DNA from: Planctomycetota bacterium
Lineage (GTDB): Bacteria > Planctomycetota > Planctomycetia > Pirellulales > Pirellulaceae
Assembly: GCA_016872775.1 (NCBI GenBank)
Contig: VGZA01000012.1
Location: 49,563-113,562 of the forward strand
Length of the DNA stretch: 64,000 bases
Reading direction: 5' to 3'
The notes beneath the pieces are model-generated. The model saw nothing but the letters and a program-made list of their open reading frames with translations, searched no databases and was not told where the DNA came from. Shown one piece after another: positions 19,867 through 27,611 of the stretch. Every line of letters begins with the position of its first letter. Position 1 is the first letter of the stretch. Both the position numbers and the translations under genes were made by a program.

Positions 19867-22436
19867 GACAAACGGATCCACTTTCGGGCGAACCATTCGC
19901 CCAGCATCAGAATCATGATTACGGCGAACCACAGCGGCGTGGTCCAAAGGGCGTGGTTGCGGGTCTTCGTTTCAATGCGTGGTTCGGCTCGCAAGTCGTC
20001 GATGAAGTTATCCAGATTGGTGAGGTCGTAAGACCGGCCCTGCGTGCGCCCGGCAAGCTCGCGCTGCAGGGCCTCGTCCCGTACCGCGCGGCTGCGTTCC
20101 GCCGAGACACTCGTCACGTCGAATCGCCGTTCCTCGAATCGTTCCGTCACCGGGTCCTGGACACGGATCGCGTATTCGCCGGGCACGAACACGGGAAACC
20201 TCGCTTCGAACTGGCCCTTGCGTAACAGCGGGACCGCCAGTTCGCGCAGTTGAGTGGATCCGCCAGGGCCCGGCACGAGCAGTTCCGCGCGCAGCGTGCG
20301 ATTGGCCAGACTTTCCTCGGTCAGTGGTTCGTAGTTTTCGTCGTACGCCTCGACGCTGAAAGTCACGAGATCCTCGGCGCGGTACTGCTGCCGATCGAGT
20401 CGCGGGACAAAACGCTTGCTGTCTCCCAGCGCGTGGCTCATTCCCAGCCGATAGATCAACTGCGACCAGAACTGCCGATAGTATTTTTCCCCAAACCTTT
20501 TCCGCAATCGCCAAGTTTCGTTGAATCCCAGGTAGACCACTTCCCCTTTTCCATAGCGGCCGATCGCAACCAGGGGTTGTGGTGTCTCGCCATCCGCGCA
20601 CTTGTCAAACGGGTGTACCGCCAGCGCGGTCGCTTTCTTGTTCAGGGCCGCGACCGGCTGGTACCAGGGCAGCGGCCCGACATTTTTCCAGGCCTTGTCG
20701 TTTTCGGCGGGATTTTCGTCGAGCCGCATGAATGCCTGCTGGATCGCTTCGGGCGTCAATCGCAATTCAAACTCGCGCTCGTCGCGCAATCGGGCATTGG
20801 GATCGAGCGTCACGGGCAACATATCGGCCAGAGGGGTCCCGAGCAGTTCGCGCGGACCAAATCGCGGTCCGGCGATCACGACCAGTCCGCCACCGAGTTC
20901 ACCGACAAATTCGCGCACCATCTCCGTGAACCGCGGACTGAGCGCCGACTGCGGCATGTCGTCCAGGAACAGCACGTCGCTGGCGAAAAAATCGCTGCGC
21001 TTGGGAGTCAGCGACGGCAGGAACAACACGTTCGATTCCCGGACCCGTGGATCGGACGAACTGAGAAATGTGCGAAAGCCCTGCAGCCCCACCAGCTTGT
21101 CGCGGTGAAACACTTCTTTGATAAAGCGCCATTCCCAGCTCGGTTCGTAAGCGACATAGATCAGCCGCAGGTAGTCATCGATGATGTTAACTTCCCGCGC
21201 GGCCCGGTTGTTGTCGCTGACGATTTCTCCATCCAGCGGTTCGACGCTGGCGACGAATTCGAACCGACCCGCCTCCTGGGGCGTGAACGGGAATTCGACC
21301 GCGGTGAGTTCGGTCGCCGGCAGGTTAATCAGGCGTTGACCGACCACCGATTCCGCGGTGGCGGTTTCTCCGCTCATCCGCCGGGCCAGCAGGGTCACGT
21401 TGACAGAGCGACCCTCCAGTCCGGTCTGTTTCAGTTTCACGACGATATTGGCCCGTTCGGCCTTCTTCATTTTGGGATCGGTCTGCAGATCGACGGCCAG
21501 ATCGACCGCGCGCGTTGCGCCGATGCCGACGGTGTAGATCGGCGAGCCGACTTTTGCCGCTGGCGAATTGGCGCTGCTGCCAAGCGGCGGCGTTCCGGAG
21601 TTGTGAGCGAAATCGCTGAACAACACGACGGCGGCCAGGTTTCCAGAACCCAATTGCTGCGGGATATCTTCGAGCAATGTTCCCAGTGCCGTGACCTGCC
21701 CTTCCGCGGTGAGTTGTCGGGCAATCGCCGCGGGATCGATCGCCGACGCCCGTCCGTCGCTTTCGATCGCTCCGCCCGAGGATCGACCGGGCGACGAATC
21801 TTGGACGTCATCGCCGAACGACAGCCGCCGCAAACGGCTGGAGGCCGTGCCGTCGAAAATAAACGGTTGCACCTGCACCGCGCGCTCGGCCTGCAGGCGC
21901 CGCAGCCAATTCCGCCCGTCGCCGCGCCCCAGAAAGGCTTTCAGAAAATCGAGCCGGCTCGCGAGCCTGGCCGGTTCGCGCGGCGCATCGCGCGTGCGAC
22001 CATCCGCCGCATCCCGTTCGACGACATCCGCGCCGGGATCGTCGGTCAGTCCGCCGACCGCGGCCGACAACGCCCGGCGCTGCTCGTCCGACCATTCGTC
22101 CTCGATCAACATGCTCTCGGTACCATCGAAAACGAGATAGACCAGCGGATTGCGGATATTGGTCACCGTGAGCCGAAGGACCGGGTCGGCCAAGGTAATC
22201 AGCAGCAGCGCCAAAAGCAGACCACGGCACCCGGCCAACGCGCCGCGAGCGATCCGTGATCCTTTCGGTTGCCAGCGAAGATAGAACGCGAACGCCAGCG
22301 CGACGCACGCCAGCGCGCCGAGCCAGACCCAGAAGGGACCGACGTCCTCGCTGGCCCACGGCGCGGCGAATGACGGGTCGATCTGATCGATCGACGTCAC
22401 ACTTTCCAGCCCGAACAACCAGCCGATGAATCTCAT
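19863..22436 (-). CDS. Membrane-anchored VWA/GATase-like protein of the MoxR operon
   Basis: 857 residues. Two membrane helices (about 34-52 and 68-85: VWLGALACVALAFAFYL and GLLLALLLITLADPVL) precede a VWA-like domain beginning YLVFDGTESMLIEDE, where the MIDAS motif is D-x-T-x-S rather than D-x-S-x-S. A later segment (FVGELGGGLVVIAGPRFGPREL, PLVAIGRYGKGEVVYLGFNETWR) resembles class I glutamine-amidotransferase-like folds that accompany BatA/VWA proteins, without a clear catalytic triad. The C-terminus is one helix (LWFAVIMILMLGEWFARKW). Start and stop overlap both neighbours as ATGA. It is probably a BatB-like paralogue of the preceding BatA gene. Confidence 0.75.
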   Translation of the reverse strand: MRFIGWLFGLESVTSIDQIDPSFAAPWASEDVGPFWVWLGALACVALAFAFYLRWQPKGSRIARGALAGCRGLLLALLLITLADPVLRLTVTNIRNPLVYLVFDGTESMLIEDEWSDEQRRALSAAVGGLTDDPGADVVERDAADGRTRDAPREPARLASRLDFLKAFLGRGDGRNWLRRLQAERAVQVQPFIFDGTASSRLRRLSFGDDVQDSSPGRSSGGAIESDGRASAIDPAAIARQLTAEGQVTALGTLLEDIPQQLGSGNLAAVVLFSDFAHNSGTPPLGSSANSPAAKVGSPIYTVGIGATRAVDLAVDLQTDPKMKKAERANIVVKLKQTGLEGRSVNVTLLARRMSGETATAESVVGQRLINLPATELTAVEFPFTPQEAGRFEFVASVEPLDGEIVSDNNRAAREVNIIDDYLRLIYVAYEPSWEWRFIKEVFHRDKLVGLQGFRTFLSSSDPRVRESNVLFLPSLTPKRSDFFASDVLFLDDMPQSALSPRFTEMVREFVGELGGGLVVIAGPRFGPRELLGTPLADMLPVTLDPNARLRDEREFELRLTPEAIQQAFMRLDENPAENDKAWKNVGPLPWYQPVAALNKKATALAVHPFDKCADGETPQPLVAIGRYGKGEVVYLGFNETWRLRKRFGEKYYRQFWSQLIYRLGMSHALGDSKRFVPRLDRQQYRAEDLVTFSVEAYDENYEPLTEESLANRTLRAELLVPGPGGSTQLRELAVPLLRKGQFEARFPVFVPGEYAIRVQDPVTERFEERRFDVTSVSAERSRAVRDEALQRELAGRTQGRSYDLTNLDNFIDDLRAEPRIETKTRNHALWTTPLWFAVIMILMLGEWFARKWIRLS

Positions 22437-25075
22437 CCGCTCACCGTCGCGATCTCGCGATTACGCCACTGGGACCAGCCCAACGTGACGATCTCGGCCA
22501 ACAGGCAAAGGAAGACGAGCAACACCAGGTACCACCAGAAATTCTGTCCGCGCACCTGCGCTCCCGCCAGGCTGATCTCGTCATTAGGACCGATCCAGCT
22601 GATGGCACCCAGCTCGGCCAGTTCGTCCCGGCGCTTCGGGCTCAGCCTCGACAAATCCGACTCGTCCGCCAATCCATTGACAGCCAGCGCCAATTCCCAA
22701 CTCTTTCCGGCGCCCGGCAGGGAGCCGGTCGAACCGTTTAGGGAGCCCGCCGACGATTCGGTGCGAGTCAACGCCGGGTCCGCAGCACCGGCCGCGTTGC
22801 CGGGAACCGGCGCGAGCGGATTAGCGCCGGGTCGCATTCCGGTGAACCGATAGATGCCTCGCAGGAACGGATTCGCCAACGTCAAACCGCGCTGCTGGGT
22901 TCCGATGAATCCCAGTTCCTGCGCTTCCGGCTGCGCCTCCTTGCCGGGTCGTTGCAAATCGATCACGGTACGGCGATCCTCACCGGTCCAGGGAATCTGG
23001 ATCCGCTCTTGCGTGGGATAATTGCGCCGCGCCAAAGTCGACTCGATCATGCTGCGCAGGATCCGGTCGAACAGGAACATGGTGTCGGTTTTGGGAAGCG
23101 TGTTCCAGCTCGACAGCACACTGCTGGCGACAAAGATCACCCGACCGTCTCCCACCTGGCGTTCGACGAGGTAGGGAGAATTCACGCGGGTGAAACGGAC
23201 GAGGGTACGCGGAACCCCTTGCTCGACCACCGTCGTTCGCCGTTCCTTGCCCCCTGCCGCCTCGTCGCTCAGCGATGCCAGGCTGGCCGGTTCGCGGGCC
23301 TGGCCCCAGGTCAGCCAACGCGGGACGATATTTTCGAGCTCCTGTTCGACGAAGCGCCCCGACGCGCCGGCGGCACCGTCCGCGCCAAGCACGGCGCCGG
23401 ACTGTCGAGCCATTGCCAGCGTAATGCGATCGGCCTGATCCGCCAGTCGCTGATCGTCGATCCTCCGAACTGTCTCGACCACTGAATCGGAAACATCGAC
23501 GTCGACCGCCTGGAAGAAGAACGGCTGCTCGTACAATTCCCGAAGTTCGTCGGGCGAGGTGTCGGCGAGTTGAAAGTAATCGTCGGCGGCCATGCTGTCG
23601 TACGAGATAAAGAACGGCTGTGCCCGTTCACCGGCCACTTCCGGCAAGGCGCCGATCAGTTCGGTTCGCAGGGGTGCGGGGAGAATTCCCTCGCCATCGC
23701 GCCAGCCATCGAGATTCCACGCCACAGGGTCAAAGGCGGCGCCCGCGGCGATCACCATTTGCCCGCCCTGCTCCAAATATTCGCGCAGCAGCGGCACCGA
23801 ATTTCCGGGACGCTCGATGCCGGCGATCACAACCAGACGCGCGTCGGAAAGCAACTCCCGCGTCAAGTCGCCAATCTTCAGATGCCGCACCGTCACGAGT
23901 TGGGAGGCCGCGGCGTTCTTCGAGGCGGCCGGAGACAGTAGTTTGCGCAGGTGGCGCGTTTCGCCCAGCCGTTGCCGCAACGGGTCTTCCTCGCTTTCGG
24001 AGAACTGATCGATGAAGATCACCGGCAGGGCTGCCACCACCGGCGCCATCAGGAACCGTTCATCATCCTCGGCAAGGCGATCCGGTGAGAGCACGGCGCG
24101 AACCGGGACAAATTCCGCCTGACCGGGTTCGGGGCGGATCCCCGTGAACTGGTATTCGAACGCCACCTGTCGGGCGCCTTCGGCCGGGTCGAGCGTGAGC
24201 GAGCGGGTCCCGACGATTATCTCGTCCACCTGCAGCGTCAACTGCACGTCGCGGCGAATGTCGCGACCCCGATACTGCACTTCGACCAGGAACGTCGCGG
24301 GGGTCTCGGTATCGGCCAGTCCATCCTGCAGCCGCAGGTCGGAGATCCAGCTGTTCTCCCAATCGCCAGGGCCGAGGTCGACGACCTGCAACGATGGCAG
24401 CCCCGCCAACATCGCGGCGCCGGCCACGCCGCTCCAATTCCCATGCTGCTGATCACCAAAGAGCACCACGCGCTTCGCCAGTTCAGGGAAGACTTCGCAG
24501 GCCCGTCGCGATTCGTTCATGGCGCGCTGCATGCTGGCGGTTCGATCGACAATATCGATACGCTGCAAAGCCTCGAGCGCCGCGTCTTGGCTGTCGAACG
24601 GATCGCTGCCGATCAACAGGTTCGATCCGCAGGCGGGGATCAGCGAAATCCGGCTGCCACGCGGCAATCGCTCGACAAATTCCCTGGCCCGTCGCAGGGC
24701 CCGATCCAGGAGTCTTTCGTTGTCGAGCTGGTAGGCCATGCTGAGGCTGTTGTCGATGACGAGCACGGCGTGGAGTGGCTGCGAGCCATCGAACTTTTCG
24801 TTGCGGCTGGCCAGATGAGGGCGGGCCAGCGCCAAGCCGAACAGCAACACCGCCAGCGTACGCAGGATCAGCAGCAACAAGTCGCGCAAATGCAGGATCC
24901 GCCGATTGCGGCGGACCGCTTCCCGCAGAAAATCCATCGCGCCCCATTCGACAACACGGAAACGGCGCCGATTCAGCAGGTGAATCACCAGCGGGATCGC
25001 CGCACAACAGAGCCCGGCCGCCGCGAATTGCCATGCCGAGAGTGAGGGCCAAAGCATCGACGCGACTCCGCTCAC
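22433..25075 (-). CDS. BatA-domain VWA membrane protein
   Basis: 880 residues. The initiation codon is GTG at 25075, supported by a GTGA overlap with the stop of the upstream gene; an ATG six codons in is the alternative. The N-terminus has the BatA/aerotolerance-regulator signature (IPLVIHLLNRRRFRVVEWGAMDFLREA, then LRDLLLLILRTLAVLLFGLALARP), giving two helices. A VWA domain with intact MIDAS (VLVIDNSLSMAY) follows. The middle contains a GATase-like segment (GGQMVIAAGAAFDPVAW) and GRVIFVASSVLSSWNTLP. The C-terminus is a helix (FWWYLVLLVFLCLLAEIVTLG). Bat proteins form inner-membrane complexes activated by MoxR ATPases. Confidence 0.88.
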   Translation of the reverse strand: MSGVASMLWPSLSAWQFAAAGLCCAAIPLVIHLLNRRRFRVVEWGAMDFLREAVRRNRRILHLRDLLLLILRTLAVLLFGLALARPHLASRNEKFDGSQPLHAVLVIDNSLSMAYQLDNERLLDRALRRAREFVERLPRGSRISLIPACGSNLLIGSDPFDSQDAALEALQRIDIVDRTASMQRAMNESRRACEVFPELAKRVVLFGDQQHGNWSGVAGAAMLAGLPSLQVVDLGPGDWENSWISDLRLQDGLADTETPATFLVEVQYRGRDIRRDVQLTLQVDEIIVGTRSLTLDPAEGARQVAFEYQFTGIRPEPGQAEFVPVRAVLSPDRLAEDDERFLMAPVVAALPVIFIDQFSESEEDPLRQRLGETRHLRKLLSPAASKNAAASQLVTVRHLKIGDLTRELLSDARLVVIAGIERPGNSVPLLREYLEQGGQMVIAAGAAFDPVAWNLDGWRDGEGILPAPLRTELIGALPEVAGERAQPFFISYDSMAADDYFQLADTSPDELRELYEQPFFFQAVDVDVSDSVVETVRRIDDQRLADQADRITLAMARQSGAVLGADGAAGASGRFVEQELENIVPRWLTWGQAREPASLASLSDEAAGGKERRTTVVEQGVPRTLVRFTRVNSPYLVERQVGDGRVIFVASSVLSSWNTLPKTDTMFLFDRILRSMIESTLARRNYPTQERIQIPWTGEDRRTVIDLQRPGKEAQPEAQELGFIGTQQRGLTLANPFLRGIYRFTGMRPGANPLAPVPGNAAGAADPALTRTESSAGSLNGSTGSLPGAGKSWELALAVNGLADESDLSRLSPKRRDELAELGAISWIGPNDEISLAGAQVRGQNFWWYLVLLVFLCLLAEIVTLGWSQWRNREIATVSG

Positions 25076-26451
25076 CTGGTGCCGAACTTGTTCTTGAGAC
25101 TCTCGATCCGGCCCTCCTGCAGGATGGGCAGGTAACGATTGGGAATCGCTAGGATGAAGCAGGCCACGGACGTGCCGTAAAGCTGTCCGGGTTTTCCCGA
25201 CACCCGCCCGCCACCGCCGGCGCCATGGTCCATCCAGGACCCGTGTTCGGCGACGTTAGCCGCGTCAAATTTCTGAGACGCTACAAGGTAGTCGCGCAGC
25301 CGCGGATAGTTGTCGCGCCAATGCGTGCCGCCGACCTGATACAACGCTTGTCCGACGTAGTACAGCGAATAAGCATCGAACGGCATGGTGCCATTGCGAT
25401 TGGCCTTGCCATCACCCGACTTCAGCTCCGGAAGCTTCTTGATCGCCTCCCCGATGAGGATCATGTTCTTTTCGATCCGCCAGTCGTCGTACTGCCCGAA
25501 TTCTTGCAAGCAGACCACGCCGGCGGCCGCCATCGCGATTGTTCCGCCGCTGCCCCCTTTGCCGTAAGTAAACTGCCCGGGAATCTTCTGTTGTTCTTCT
25601 TCCGGCGCGGCGCGGTTGCCTCCGTGCGGTGAATAATGCTCCCGCACACTGCGGATCGCCTGATCGATCACCTCCGGCGGCACTTCCAACCCGCTGTCCA
25701 CCGCGCTACGCAGCGCTTTGGCCTGCATCACCACCAAACTCAAATCGTGCCCGACCGGCTGCCGATGCGCGCGATAGTCCCAGCCACCATCCTCGCACTG
25801 CGTGTTCGCGATCACCTTCAACGCGCGGTCCAACACCGAATTCAACTTCCGGTCCTGGCCACTCGTCATTCCATACGCCTGCCCCAGCACAAACGCCGCC
25901 AGACCATGGTTGTACATGTCGCGCTGCGCATCGGATTGGTTCAACACTCCATCCGCACGCGCCTTGCTGGTCATGTAATCGATGGCCCTTTTGACCGTGT
26001 TTCCGTATTTCCCGCGGCCCGGTGAATGGCCCGCCGCCATAAACGCCAGCGCGCCCATCCCGACCAGCCCCAGGTCATTCGAATCCCAATTGCCGTTCGG
26101 ACCCTGGTTTTTCGCCAGCCACTCCAGACCACGCTGCAAGGCGGCCTCGCTTTCCGGCGTAATTTCGTCGACTAGCACCGCGGCGCCCACCGCTGCTGGT
26201 GAGTTGGCATTCGCTGGCGCTGTTGCGGCTGCAGGCGGGTCGACATTGGCAACCGGAAGGCTGGCAGTTGCCCTAATCCGAACCGAGGATGGCGAGGGGC
26301 GACCCATTGAGACTGAGGTGCCCATTGAGACCGGGCGGCCCGTTGAAGCAGGCAACCGGGCCCCCGACTCTGCGGCCGCAAAAAGCGCGCAACCGATGAC
26401 CACCGCGGTGATCGCGGCTATCCAAGGCAATCCGAAGCAAGTTCGAGCCAT
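25072..26451 (-). CDS. Prenyltransferase/squalene-oxidase repeat protein, exported
   Basis: 459 residues from the ATG at 26451, chosen because it gives a signal peptide (MARTCFGLPWIAAITAVVIG); the frame extends 28 codons upstream. After a Ser/Ala/Pro linker, residues about 115-450 form alpha-alpha barrel repeats of the terpene cyclase/prenyltransferase type, with QW-like motifs such as GLEWLAKNQGPNGNWDSND, NTQCEDGGWDYRA and LQEFGQYDDWRIEKN. No DxDD or class I Asp-rich cyclase motif was seen, so a binding or structural role is more likely than cyclisation. It is the first gene of the operon and overlaps the BatA gene as GTGA. Confidence 0.82.
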   Translation of the reverse strand: MARTCFGLPWIAAITAVVIGCALFAAAESGARLPASTGRPVSMGTSVSMGRPSPSSVRIRATASLPVANVDPPAAATAPANANSPAAVGAAVLVDEITPESEAALQRGLEWLAKNQGPNGNWDSNDLGLVGMGALAFMAAGHSPGRGKYGNTVKRAIDYMTSKARADGVLNQSDAQRDMYNHGLAAFVLGQAYGMTSGQDRKLNSVLDRALKVIANTQCEDGGWDYRAHRQPVGHDLSLVVMQAKALRSAVDSGLEVPPEVIDQAIRSVREHYSPHGGNRAAPEEEQQKIPGQFTYGKGGSGGTIAMAAAGVVCLQEFGQYDDWRIEKNMILIGEAIKKLPELKSGDGKANRNGTMPFDAYSLYYVGQALYQVGGTHWRDNYPRLRDYLVASQKFDAANVAEHGSWMDHGAGGGGRVSGKPGQLYGTSVACFILAIPNRYLPILQEGRIESLKNKFGTR

Positions 26452-26781
26452 CGGCAGGTGGGCGCTTTCGGCCGGGGGTAGGAGCAAACAACATCTTATA
26501 GAACGAGTGATCGTTGTTGTCGATAAGTTACGCACGATCGACGGAAATTTCTCGCGGCTCCGCAGGCATCGCCCGGGGACAGGACGCGTTCCGGCCGGGA
26601 ACCGCCGCTGCCCCTATTCACAATAAGCTAGGCTCTCTCGGCTGCTCGTCTTGGGGCCGAGCACCGGAAATGGCTCGGAAATCGGCCCTTTTGATGGCGG
26701 CACCGAACTGCTACCCAACCGCTTGGATGACCGTTGGTTGTCCCCTGCCCTGATGAACACGTCCCCGTAGAGTCCTCCCCC
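26452..26781. other. Divergent intergenic region (330 bp)
   Basis: Between the first gene of the seven-gene operon and the glycosyltransferase pseudogene. It must contain the operon promoter. No box good enough to name was found, and no gene or RNA is recognisable. Confidence 0.4.
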
Positions 26782-27221
26782 ATGTCCCACGCCTCTACCA
26801 CGCGTACGGAAACAGCCCGCGGACTCGGGCTTGAGACCGGCCAACCCTGGGTCTCCCTTTATACAACGAAGCGGCCGTTCTGCGGCGCTTGCAGCAGGCC
26901 GTCATGGCTGCGCTGGAACTGACCGATTGCCGCTACGAGATCCTCTTCATCAACGACGGTTCGACCGACGACAGCCCCGCGATTCTGAACGCCATGGCCG
27001 AGAGGAATCCGCAGGTGCGCGTGGTGCACTTTTCGCGCAATTTCGGTCATCCGGCGGCGGTCCAGGCGGGACTCGACCTGGCGCGTGGGGACGCAATCGT
27101 TGTCATGGACTCGGATATGCAGGACGATCCCCGCTGCCTGGTCGACTTCGTGCGCAAATGGCGCGAGGGGTACGATGTCGTCTACGCCTCAGCCAACTTC
27201 TCCGTTCCAGCAGCACAGCGA
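26782..27221 (+). pseudogene. Family 2 glycosyltransferase (DPM1/GtrB-like), frameshifted and 3'-truncated
   Basis: The ATG at 26782 opens MSHASTTRTETARGLGLE but that frame leaves the family at about 26845-26856. The next frame carries LGLPLYNEAAVLRRLQQAV, EILFINDGSTDDSPAIL, FSRNFGHPAAVQAGLDLARG and IVVMDSDMQDDPRCLVDF, a textbook GT2 nucleotide-sugar domain with its DxD. The usual VVPLYNE reads LPLYNE here, so bases are missing at the frameshift. After GYDVVYA (27186) the homology ends, and an IS3-type right end begins at 27222. About half of the catalytic domain and any membrane helices are lost. It is non-functional. Confidence 0.85.
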
Positions 27222-27276
27222 TCCCTTTACTCCAGATCCTCTCATTCAGAGTGGTACATAGATCGGGGGAAGGCCA
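27222..27276 (+). repeat. IS3-type right end, copy 1 (55-bp direct repeat)
   Basis: 54 of 55 bases match 32985-33039. The repeat encodes the last 12 codons of an IS3-type transposase (FTPDPLIQSGT and a TAG), then ends GGGGGAAGGCCA. The reverse complement of that end, TGGCCTTCCCCC, has the TG start usual for IS3-family inverted repeats. It directly interrupts the glycosyltransferase pseudogene. Confidence 0.8.
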
Positions 27277-27391
27277 AATCCACGTCGTTGCGGGCGAACG
27301 ACTTACCAACGGGCAGCGCGCGATCCGCAACTCGCGTGCATTGTTTTGTTCATCCCCCTTTGTCCCGTCGGCCTCCGGGCTCATGCGGATT

Positions 27392-27517
27392 CTATCCGAA
27401 GCCCGTGGGATGGGGTACCTTTTTCCCGGGGAGCAGTTGCAGCACGCCGCCACAGGCGGGGCAGCGAGTCCGGGATCTCTGCCCCGTCCGCCATCTGTCG
27501 CTGAAATCCCACAGAAT
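27392..27517 (-). pseudogene. Possible zinc-ribbon transposase C-terminal fragment
   Basis: On the minus strand a 41-codon open stretch ends in CPACGGVLQLLPGKKVPHPTG and a stop at 27392-27394. The CxxC and basic tail look like the C-terminal zinc-binding end of a transposase, but I cannot name the family. It has no start codon or upstream domain. The rest of 27277-27611 holds nothing recognisable. Confidence 0.3.
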
Positions 27518-27611
27518 TCACCGAGCCGACTTGCGGAATGTTAGGTTGTCACCCTAACCTTAACCAAGGTCGGTTCGCGTCAATGTAGACTGTTCGATGC
27601 TCGACGGCGAT

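Noticed and set aside
20250..22259. 669-codon plus-strand frame
   Set aside because: Antisense to the VWA/GATase-like gene, which has domain content and coupled junctions; the antisense protein has no motif.
25072..26451. Hopanoid squalene-hopene cyclase
   Set aside because: The repeats are present but no DxDD catalytic motif was found, and there is a signal peptide and MoxR operon context, so a cyclase call would be an over-reading.
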